A DNA stretch of 64,000 nt. Origin: Mycolicibacterium sp. TY81. Its GTDB lineage: Bacteria; Actinomycetota; Actinomycetes; Mycobacteriales; Mycobacteriaceae. Below are positions 57,210 to 64,000 of this stretch, one piece after another. The notes under the pieces are model-generated. The model worked only from the letters and a program-made list of their open reading frames with translations, searched no databases and was not told the origin of the DNA. The stretch covers positions 1,736,001 to 1,800,000 of the forward strand of contig NZ_AP023362.1 of assembly GCF_018326285.1 (NCBI RefSeq), read 5' to 3'. How positions within the stretch are numbered: the stretch's first letter is position 1; every line of letters starts with the position of its first letter. Both the position numbers and the translations under genes were made by a program.

Positions 57210-57284
57210 TAGCTCACTTCCCGCGAGCGGCCGTGTTTGTACACGGATTCGCGGTGTGTCGCGTGCATTTTGGGGCCGCTCGGC

Positions 57285-57311
57285 GGCGGTGAGGTAACGC
57301 ATCTCACCGCC
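57285..57311. terminator. Hairpin between dxs and the R-subunit gene
   Basis: GGCGGTGAG, 9-base loop, CTCACCGCC: perfect 9-bp stem between convergent genes, no clear T-run. Confidence 0.6.
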
Positions 57312-57346
57312 TCTGACGCAGCTGTTCTGGACTGGTCTTCTGCGAC

Positions 57347-60300
57347 CTAGGCGACGCCACCCTCGGGCGCTGCGTTGGCTCGCACGGTGTTCAGTATCGA
57401 CACGATGTTGTCGACATCAGCTTCCGTAAACACCTCTTCAGGGCCGGTCGGCGCTTTGTCGGTGTAGGGGGAATCGTAGAGTCGCGCGACGGCGACGACG
57501 CCCGTTGCCGTCAGCTCGCTGACGATGAGATTGATGAACCGAATCTGGTCCGCAGTGAAGCGCGATCCGTCGAGGTACGCCCCGAACGCTTCTATCGCTG
57601 CGGCACGATCCAGACCGACGAGCGACCTCACGAACAGTCCGAGGCCCTCTACTTTCGCCAAGTCGATGTCGGCCGGATCGCCCACGCCGCTGTCGAGCAG
57701 CATGCGCTCCAGAGCGATCAGGTCGTCGGGCGTCAGCGGCTTGTTGCGGTACAGGCGTTGCAGCGTGATGTGGTCGAGATGGGACCTGAGGTACGCCCGT
57801 GCTTTCGCTTTGAACCGGTCCCAGTTGGTCCCTGGCGTGACGTTGGGCAGATCGATCAATGTCGTCTCACCGAGTTCGTCCTGAAAGTCGGTGTATACAA
57901 CAGTCTTTTGAGCGGGGTCCAGGAAGCGGACCAGCGCCCGCACCCGCAGTCGGACGAGTTCGAGCATGGGCAAGGTGACGTCGACCCACCACTCGTCGGC
58001 GCAGATGTCGGCAAGGAGAGCCTGTTGCGCGGCCACCGACGGGATCGAGGTCTTGGTGAGCAGTTCCTCGGCGATGTCCTGAACTTTTGTCCGGATCCGT
58101 TCAGCGGCAACAGCATCACCGTCGAGTTGCGCCAGTTGGCGGCGCAGGATCAGCAGGTCGAACCGCTTGGCCTGCTCGTCGTTGTCCAGTTCCGAGGAAG
58201 GCAGGCCGGCGAGTTGGGTGGCGACGTCGCTCGCAGCCTCTTGCGTCAACGACGACCACGCCGGCCATTGCGCGTACTGTTCGACGAGTCGGCGGTGGGG
58301 CCGGACCAACACGTTGTCAAGGCTCATGCCGACGACGATCTTGTGCAGGCTCCATGCGGTATCGACGCGAAGGCCGCGTTCAGATTCCGTGCCATGACCC
58401 TCAGGCGGATTCGTCCCGGGAACAGCGGAATCCAGCGCAGTCACCAGCCCGAGGCGGGTTTCGAAGAGTCGCTGGTTCAGCGATTTCTGTAGCGAGCCCT
58501 GCGTACCGGGCAGGTCTTGATTGAAGAACTCCAGGTTTCTGCAGCAGTCGAAGACGTAGAAGTTCTCCTTGTCCTGTCCGGGCCCGAACAGGTTGGGACG
58601 CAAGCGAGTTCCGCGGCCGATCATCTGCCAGAACTTGCTCTTGGATCGGACGTCTTTGAAGAACACCAGATTCACCACGTCCGGTACATCGATGCCGGTG
58701 TCCAGCATGTCCACGGAGATGGCGATGTGGGGCGCCTTGTCGGTGATCGAGAAGTCGTCGATGAGGCTCTGCGCACGTTCGGTGCTGTGGGTGATGACGC
58801 GTGCGAATGTGCCCGCGTACTCGGGATATTGGATGTCGAACCGTTGGGCGATGAACTGTGCGTGGGCCTGGTTTTTGGCGAAGATGATCGTTTTGCCGAG
58901 TCGGTCGCCGCCGGCGACTTTGTGCCCCTGTGACATCAGCTGCGCCAGGATCTTGTCCACGGTGTCGGCGTTGAACCAGAAGCGCCCCAACTCTTCTGCG
59001 GACATCGCGTCCGGGGTGTCGTTGTCACCCCAATCCAATGAATCCCATTCGTCCTTCTGCGCTTCGGTCAGCTCGTCGTAGCGAAGGCCTTGGCGCAGGA
59101 ATTTGGTGCCCACCGAAATTCCCACGGCGGGAACGAGAAAGCCCTCTTTGACGGCATCGTCGAGGCTGTAGGCGTCTGTCGGTATGCCGTCTTCGAGGTT
59201 GAAGAGCCGGTAGGTGTTGTGGTCCACCTCGTCTTTGGGCGTGGCGGTGAGGCCGACGAGCAGGGAATCAAACCACTCGAAGATGGCGCGGTATTTCTGA
59301 TAGACCGATCGGTGTGCCTCGTCGATGACGATCAGGTCGAAATAGCCGGGGCCGAAGGGGCGCAGACCGTCGTCGACGGAATTGATCAGGTTCAGCATCG
59401 TGGGGTAGGTGCTGACGTACACCCGGCCGTCGGTGATCTTCTCGGTCACCAGGTTCACGGTGGTGGCGTTCGGCAGGTGTTCCTTGAATGCGCCGACGGC
59501 CTGGTTGACCAGCGCCGTCCGGTCGGCCAGAAACAGCACCCGCTTGACCCAGCCGGCCTCCATCAGCTGCTTGACCAGTGCGATGACGGTGCGGGTCTTG
59601 CCCGACCCGGTCGCCATCACCAGCAGCGCCTCGCGCTTGTGCGCGGTGAACTCCTCACCGACGCGGCGGATCGCGTGAATCTGATAATGGCGCCCGACTA
59701 TCGCGGAGTCGATCTCGGCGCCAAGCAGCGGCTTACGGGACGTGCGTCGCGAAATCATCAGGGCCAGTTCGTCGGCCGTGAAGAAGCCCTGGACCTGACG
59801 GGGCGGGTAGCCGCCGGCGTCATCCCACATCCAGTGCTCATAGCCGTTCGTGTAGAAGATGATCGGACGCCGGCCGGTCATCTGCTCTAGGCAGTCGGCG
59901 TACTGCTTGGCCTGTTCCTGGCCGACGTGCGGGCTCTTGCTGGTTCGCTTCGCTTCGACGACGGCGAGCGGCAGGCCGTCAGCACCCCACAGCACATAGT
60001 CGACGTAACCCATCCCGCCGCTGGGCATTCCCGTGACTTCGAACTCGCGGTCCCGTGGTTGGTCGAGCGTCCAACCTGCCTCGGCGAGATCGAGGTCGAT
60101 GTACTCGGTGCGAGTCTGCGCTTCGTTGTAGTCGCGATCGTCGGGCTGCTGCTTCGCGGCCTGGGCGGCCTTGATCTGCTCACGCAGCGCAGCGATCTCG
60201 GCGTCTTTGGCCGCGGCAAGCTCGTCTTTTTCCGCCAGGGCTTTGGCGTGAGCTTCGTCCTGGGCCTTGAACTTCGTGGCCAGCTGGGCGACCTCGTCAC

Positions 60301-60745
60301 GGCTGAGGGGAGCAGCCTTGGCCGCGAGCTTCGGATCGAACGGCAACTTCAGCGGTGCGGCCTTCGGGTAGGCCGAGTGGTGGTAGACGGCCCACACCGT
60401 GACGTGGTGGAGCTCCCGCAGGACCGCGAGCGCGATGTTCGGTGCGATGGCGCGCCGTTCGTGCACCGCCGCATTGCCGGCTTTGCGAATCAGATTGAGT
60501 TTGTGAACGATTGCCGGCGGCACCTGGGTACTGAACGGACGTTCGTTGATCCGGGCGGCGAGGTCGTCCTTGTAGGGCAGCGGCAGATCCATCACGTCGT
60601 AGAGCAGGCCGACGAGTTGTTCGATGGCGCGCCGGCCGTAGATGCAGGCCGAGCGCGGATCGGAGGCCAGGTAGCTCTCGGCGCGGGCGCAGTCGGATTG
60701 GATGTCGGGCCATTCAGCGGCACCGATGAATGCGAAATTGCTCAT
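57347..60745 (-). CDS. Orphan type I restriction R-subunit-like nuclease/helicase
   Basis: A 1132-residue protein. Residues 1-125: DUF4145-like helical domain (ACIYGRRAIEQLV). About 145-205: coiled coil. About 210-320: HsdR_N nuclease with catalytic Asp249, Glu264 and Lys266 (YVDYV...VVEAK). Superfamily 2 helicase: ATGSGKT 378-384, DEAH 475-478, LTATP, and motif VI GRGTRLRP. The C-terminal 350 residues match the EcoEI R C-terminal type. No HsdM or HsdS gene lies in the window, so it acts alone or with distant partners. It probably serves in defence against foreign DNA. Codon use and GC look lower than in the block before it. Confidence 0.9.
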   Translation of the reverse strand: MSNFAFIGAAEWPDIQSDCARAESYLASDPRSACIYGRRAIEQLVGLLYDVMDLPLPYKDDLAARINERPFSTQVPPAIVHKLNLIRKAGNAAVHERRAIAPNIALAVLRELHHVTVWAVYHHSAYPKAAPLKLPFDPKLAAKAAPLSRDEVAQLATKFKAQDEAHAKALAEKDELAAAKDAEIAALREQIKAAQAAKQQPDDRDYNEAQTRTEYIDLDLAEAGWTLDQPRDREFEVTGMPSGGMGYVDYVLWGADGLPLAVVEAKRTSKSPHVGQEQAKQYADCLEQMTGRRPIIFYTNGYEHWMWDDAGGYPPRQVQGFFTADELALMISRRTSRKPLLGAEIDSAIVGRHYQIHAIRRVGEEFTAHKREALLVMATGSGKTRTVIALVKQLMEAGWVKRVLFLADRTALVNQAVGAFKEHLPNATTVNLVTEKITDGRVYVSTYPTMLNLINSVDDGLRPFGPGYFDLIVIDEAHRSVYQKYRAIFEWFDSLLVGLTATPKDEVDHNTYRLFNLEDGIPTDAYSLDDAVKEGFLVPAVGISVGTKFLRQGLRYDELTEAQKDEWDSLDWGDNDTPDAMSAEELGRFWFNADTVDKILAQLMSQGHKVAGGDRLGKTIIFAKNQAHAQFIAQRFDIQYPEYAGTFARVITHSTERAQSLIDDFSITDKAPHIAISVDMLDTGIDVPDVVNLVFFKDVRSKSKFWQMIGRGTRLRPNLFGPGQDKENFYVFDCCRNLEFFNQDLPGTQGSLQKSLNQRLFETRLGLVTALDSAVPGTNPPEGHGTESERGLRVDTAWSLHKIVVGMSLDNVLVRPHRRLVEQYAQWPAWSSLTQEAASDVATQLAGLPSSELDNDEQAKRFDLLILRRQLAQLDGDAVAAERIRTKVQDIAEELLTKTSIPSVAAQQALLADICADEWWVDVTLPMLELVRLRVRALVRFLDPAQKTVVYTDFQDELGETTLIDLPNVTPGTNWDRFKAKARAYLRSHLDHITLQRLYRNKPLTPDDLIALERMLLDSGVGDPADIDLAKVEGLGLFVRSLVGLDRAAAIEAFGAYLDGSRFTADQIRFINLIVSELTATGVVAVARLYDSPYTDKAPTGPEEVFTEADVDNIVSILNTVRANAAPEGGVA

Positions 60746-60961
60746 GCGCGCTCAGCCGGAATGTTCATTCACGAACATAGTCGGACTCACAGGGTCACTG
60801 TACTGGTAGTGAGCAACATGATCGTCAATTTCTGCCGGTCAATGGTCGAGGTGTTGTCACGATGCGAATTCCTTTGCTGGCGGGCGAACCGAGCAGTGTT
60901 GCATGTCGAGCCGACAAGTTGTGACTGATTGATAGCTCGGTTCAAAACTAGGACGGCCCGC

Positions 60962-61492
60962 CTATTCGTCGGCTTCGCGCAGGGTGCCGCGGAAGGTCCG
61001 TTCGGGCTTGCCTGCTTCAGTCCACTCGCGATAGCTGCGCACGGCGTGTCCGAAGACCTTCGTCAGGTGTTTCCCGTCGCGTCGGTTGACTGCCCCCTCT
61101 ACGAGGTCTGTTGGCTTAGTCATGGTTTCGCGCATCGGAAAGTCAATCGCAGGTAGGTATGCGTCGGCGACGGGGAGGGCCACCCATGTCCCTTCACAAG
61201 CACGGCGAAACGTTTCGCCAACGTAGTAGACGTACCTCATGGTCGTGTGGACGTTGTCGAGCGAGAAGGCGCTTCGATGGTTGTCGTACAGGTCGAGGAG
61301 CTTCTGTTCGACTATCGCCAAGCTCGCTTCGGTGTACATCTGCTCGCGTATCTCGGGGAGGTCGTAGTACGGGAATTCGATCTCCATGACGGCTTCCTGC
61401 ATCTTCAGCCAGCCCAGGAACTGCTCGTTGGACTGTGCATCGCGGAAGGCCTTAGTGAGTTGTGTGGGGACATAGTCGAAGGTAGAGCCCAT
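60962..61492 (-). CDS. Probable immunity protein of the T7SS toxin
   Basis: A 176-residue cytosolic protein of no family I recognise. No signal or membrane helix. It follows the toxin gene directly: a GTG at 61513 overlaps the toxin stop as GTGA, and the ATG chosen here (MGSTFDYVP) lies 17 bases after the stop with AGGA eight bases upstream. Aromatic/acidic composition and the position right after a nuclease toxin gene are typical of immunity proteins. Function is inferred from context only. Confidence 0.6.
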   Translation of the reverse strand: MGSTFDYVPTQLTKAFRDAQSNEQFLGWLKMQEAVMEIEFPYYDLPEIREQMYTEASLAIVEQKLLDLYDNHRSAFSLDNVHTTMRYVYYVGETFRRACEGTWVALPVADAYLPAIDFPMRETMTKPTDLVEGAVNRRDGKHLTKVFGHAVRSYREWTEAGKPERTFRGTLREADE

Positions 61493-61509
61493 GGTGGTCT
61501 TCCTGTCGG

Positions 61510-62946
61510 TCACAGTCGGTTCACTGTGAACTGGTCTGGGTACTTGTCTTGTAGCCGCTGTAACGCTGCGAGTTCTCCCGCGGTGTACGGGTGTTTAGCG
61601 TTGATGTTGTAGGTGACATCCCAGCCGGCTTCAAGTGCGTCCTCGTCTATAGCCAGTTGGTCCATGTCGAGCCGTCCGCTCTTGTTCTCCACAACCTGCT
61701 TCAATTCGGGATTGGCCCAGTCCCAGACCCGACCTGTTACAGGCACTTTCTCCAGATCCGACTTGCGGCTGCCGAACTGGTCGGTCCACCCGTCATTTTT
61801 GCTGTAGCCCATCACTTCGGCCGCGTATTTGTCGAACCACCAGCCGTTTGCAGAGTTCTCTTGAAGCTGGTCGTAGTTGGAGCTCCAACGATTCCAGTCC
61901 CACTCTTGGCCGCCGCGGTGCAGGTAGTTCTGCCAGGCCAGCCACTTGGACAGGGGAATACGGTAGTGATGGGTCTTGGTGCCGTCGGGATCGTAGATCT
62001 CGATGTCGACGAACTTTTGGTTGTCAAGCAGACCTTTTTTGGCCGGGTCGAGTGCAACTGTGAGTGAGTCAATGGCTGTCGCAGCGGCTTCTACCGCGGC
62101 GATGTAGCTCCGGATGTTGGTGCCGGCCTGGTTGAGCCTCCAGCGCATGGCCGCGGGCACGGCCCGGAATGACGCGCCGCCAGTGACTTCCGACGACAGC
62201 ACCACGACTGACGCGGCCCCGCCCATCCACATCGCGGTGCTGTTGACCTCACTGGCGATGTTCGCGCGCATCGCGCTGGTGGCTGCAGAGAAGCTGTGCG
62301 TTAGGGCACTCAGTGTGCGGCCGTCGGCGGCGACGGCATCCGCGGGAGCGCTCAGATTGGCGATTGTCTCGTAGAACGCGGTGGCGTCGGGCATGTCGTG
62401 GTCCGGTCGTCTGACCTGATTCACCACGTCACTGACAGCTTCAGCGACCGTCGTTGCGAACCGTTGCCACATGTCCGAAGCGGCGTCGAGGCCCTTCGTG
62501 TCTGCGTTCGGAGTTTCCTTGCCGACCGCCTCGACCAAGCCGGGAATGATGTCGGTCAGACCGACGCCATTGGCGCCCACGGAACTGGAGATCGTCGACG
62601 ACGGTTCAGAGATCGCCGGTCGCGGTGGCAGATTGGCCGGGACGGGAATCTTGCGACGGCCGGCGTGGAATTCAGCCCACGCATGGTTGACTCCGGCTTG
62701 GTAGACGCGTCCAGCCAGCGAAGACCAGGCTTGTGCCAGCGAATCGGCGCCACCGACAGCATCGCGCGCGGCGCTGTCATACCGCGATCCCCATTTCGTG
62801 CCGACCGGGTCGTTGCCGGCCATGTGGCCGGACCCGTGCGATGCGCCTGAGACCACGCCGGCAGCACCAGCCACCTTCGATCCCGCACGGCCGAGTATCG
62901 CCGCGGTCAGGAAATACCAGTCTGAATCGACAACCCAAGTACCCAT
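61510..62946 (-). CDS. T7SS (ESX) substrate toxin with C-terminal PD-(D/E)XK-like nuclease motif
   Basis: A 478-residue protein. The N-terminal half is helical, Ala/Ser rich and WXG/LXG-like (residues about 1-110 with WSSLAGRVY), suited to pairing with WXG100 partners; a second helical part (about 150-310) contains a hydrophobic Ala/Val stretch. The C-terminal 75 residues carry RVWDWANPE, VVENKSGR and MDQLAIDEDALEAGWDV: Asp409, Glu420, Lys422 and Gln430 fit the D-x(n)-ExK-Q pattern of restriction-endonuclease-fold toxins. Upstream are two WXG100 genes (9-base gap) and downstream a coupled small gene, the standard toxin-immunity order. Confidence 0.75.
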   Translation of the reverse strand: MGTWVVDSDWYFLTAAILGRAGSKVAGAAGVVSGASHGSGHMAGNDPVGTKWGSRYDSAARDAVGGADSLAQAWSSLAGRVYQAGVNHAWAEFHAGRRKIPVPANLPPRPAISEPSSTISSSVGANGVGLTDIIPGLVEAVGKETPNADTKGLDAASDMWQRFATTVAEAVSDVVNQVRRPDHDMPDATAFYETIANLSAPADAVAADGRTLSALTHSFSAATSAMRANIASEVNSTAMWMGGAASVVVLSSEVTGGASFRAVPAAMRWRLNQAGTNIRSYIAAVEAAATAIDSLTVALDPAKKGLLDNQKFVDIEIYDPDGTKTHHYRIPLSKWLAWQNYLHRGGQEWDWNRWSSNYDQLQENSANGWWFDKYAAEVMGYSKNDGWTDQFGSRKSDLEKVPVTGRVWDWANPELKQVVENKSGRLDMDQLAIDEDALEAGWDVTYNINAKHPYTAGELAALQRLQDKYPDQFTVNRL

Positions 62947-62955
62947 GGATGCTCG

Positions 62956-63246
62956 CTACTTGCCGGCCATGCGCAGATTCATCGCCATGACGGTCCGGTA
63001 GGCGTCTTCGGCCTGGGTGGACCACGCGGTGAAGTCCGCGAGCGCGGTGCGCATGTCGTGCGCTGACCGCACCCAGTTCCGGTGGCGAGCCTCGTATGCT
63101 TCGGCGGCTGCACCGTCCCACGACTGTGACACCTGACCGATAAGCGATTCCACCCGGCTCAACGATGTCTCGCAGTGCGCTAGGTAGGCCTGCATTTTCG
63201 ACCGCAGTTCATTGAGCGCGTCGACGTCGACGGTGTACCCAGTCAT
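62956..63246 (-). CDS. WXG100 family protein B
   Basis: A 96-residue helical hairpin protein. The WxG turn is SWDGAAAEAY with Trp43 and Gly45. Length and heptad pattern match ESAT-6-like proteins exported by type VII secretion. No clear C-terminal YxxxD/E. The ATG lies 6 bases after the stop of the preceding WXG100 gene, and the toxin gene follows after 9 bases. Confidence 0.88.
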   Translation of the reverse strand: MTGYTVDVDALNELRSKMQAYLAHCETSLSRVESLIGQVSQSWDGAAAEAYEARHRNWVRSAHDMRTALADFTAWSTQAEDAYRTVMAMNLRMAGK

Positions 63247-63252
63247 TGCGAC

Positions 63253-63576
63253 CTACCGCTCATCCCACGCGCTGCGAACGATCGATCCACCGCGCTCATC
63301 CTGTGCTGCGTAGGCCGCCACGCTTTGGACGACCCGGATCGCGATTTCGTCGGCGTCGTCGACGATGTTCGTCGCGGCGGCGCGAAACTCATCCCAGTCG
63401 CGGCCGAACATCCGAGCGGCCTCACCGCGCCACGAACCTTCGACGACGTCATCGACCGACGCGACGAGCTGGCGCAGTTCTTCACGCAACTCATCGGCGA
63501 TGGTCCGAAACTCGTCCGCAGCTGCTTTGACCGGCTCGGTCTCGATGCGCAGCCGTGCGCCCCCCACGTCCGCCAT
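63253..63576 (-). CDS. WXG100 family protein A with YxxxD export motif
   Basis: A 107-residue helical hairpin protein. WxG is SWRGEAARMF (Trp49, Gly51). The C-terminal part has YAAQD (Tyr89 to Asp93), matching the YxxxD/E motif that directs ESX substrates to the secretion ATPase. It probably pairs with WXG100 B or with the toxin's N-terminus. The ATG (MADVGG) is preceded on the minus strand by GAAGGGGGTCGC. The longer upstream frame has no support. Confidence 0.88.
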   Translation of the reverse strand: MADVGGARLRIETEPVKAAADEFRTIADELREELRQLVASVDDVVEGSWRGEAARMFGRDWDEFRAAATNIVDDADEIAIRVVQSVAAYAAQDERGGSIVRSAWDER

Positions 63577-63623
63577 GCGACCCCCTTCGCCGACTTCAAG
63601 CGCCAGTCTAGCGAGGCCGACGA

Positions 63624-64000
63624 TCAATGCCGGATGTCCCACAGGTGCACATGCCCGGGCATCTGTTGGTCCGTGAACCATTCCCAGTCTTCGTATCGGT
63701 CGGCCGCGGACCGCCAATGGTCGGCCTCGGTGTCGCGGCCGACCGCCCGCAACACCGCGGCGACCCATCGCTGGAGCTCCTGGCTTTTGTCGTGGAAGCA
63801 GACACCGTCGAGCATCTCGATTGCCTCCCGCGTGCTGCCGTCGATCGCGGAATCCATATGCTGTGGCGCGATTTCGGCGAAATCCAGCTCTGCCAGCGCG
63901 AGCCGGTACGCCGCATCAGCTGCCCGCATCGGGTGGTACATCTCACGGCGTTCGATCAGATTGGACGCCATTTCCGTGGCCAGCGCCACCGATTCCTCGG
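63624..64000 (-). CDS. Hypothetical protein, 5' end outside window
   Basis: The frame is open at the window edge. At least 124 residues are visible, helical by composition (AADAAYRLALAELDFAEIAPQHM, then REAIEMLDGV and LQRWVAAVLRAVGRDTEADHWRSA), ending in DQQMPGHVHLWDIRH. The repeated helix pattern recalls TPR-like proteins, but I recognise no family. It lies 47 bases upstream of the WXG100 genes on the same strand, so it may be part of the T7SS operon. Confidence 0.6.
   Translation of the reverse strand, partial: EESVALATEMASNLIERREMYHPMRAADAAYRLALAELDFAEIAPQHMDSAIDGSTREAIEMLDGVCFHDKSQELQRWVAAVLRAVGRDTEADHWRSAADRYEDWEWFTDQQMPGHVHLWDIRH

Noticed and set aside
57210..57346. Attachment site or tRNA at the island boundary
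   Set aside because: No tRNA cloverleaf, integrase gene or direct repeat could be seen; only a hairpin is present.

Overview
The window comes from a high-GC actinobacterium of the family Mycobacteriaceae, most likely a fast-growing Mycolicibacterium-type species. Gene order from about 0 to 57 kb follows the block known in Mycobacterium tuberculosis as roughly Rv2739c to Rv2682c (recA-recX, miaB-miaA-dapF-hflX-fadE20, lexA-chiZ-nrdR, sthA, ideR, sigB, sigA, ppgK, suhB, cei, dut, ceoBC, dxs). RecA has no intein, and several genes are inserted that I do not expect in that block in M. tuberculosis. The species itself cannot be read from the sequence.

Layout. 0-3.7 kb: a partial GT-B glycosyltransferase, DUF3046, an SDR, then recA-recX behind an SOS box and a RecA-independent DNA-damage promoter. 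3.7-9.4 kb: an exported repeat-tailed protein, a divergent SDR/TetR pair with a palindromic operator, and a polar amino-acid ABC importer whose binding protein is fused to a permease. 9.5-21.8 kb: miaB, a membrane protein, a DUF349 protein, Rv2728c-like, miaA, dapF, hflX, a secreted PE-PPE-type hydrolase, a DEAD-box helicase and fadE20. 21.9-26.3 kb: an LGFP-repeat envelope protein, then lexA divergent from a LysM division inhibitor, then nrdR. 26-36 kb: two hydrolase/PAC2-type genes, a lipoprotein serine protease, sthA, ideR, sigB and small conserved genes. 36.5-39.9 kb: a tandem pair of exported histidine phosphatases with long Lys/Ala tails. 40-57 kb: DinB-like, sigA, ppgK, suhB, cei, DUF4193, dut, the TrkA pair ceoB-ceoC next to a KimA-like potassium importer, an RNA m5U methyltransferase, nhaA and dxs.

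From about 57.3 kb to the end the content changes to accessory DNA: an orphan type I restriction R-subunit-like nuclease-helicase, and a type VII secretion locus made of two WXG100 proteins, a 478-residue toxin with a C-terminal PD-(D/E)XK-like nuclease motif, and a coupled downstream gene that is probably its immunity protein. This is the best candidate for a little-described system here. The tandem phosphatases (one apparently without ATG/GTG/TTG start for its signal peptide) and the KimA-TrkA potassium cluster are the next most interesting parts.

All statements come from reading the sequence and from remembered family knowledge. No searches were run.
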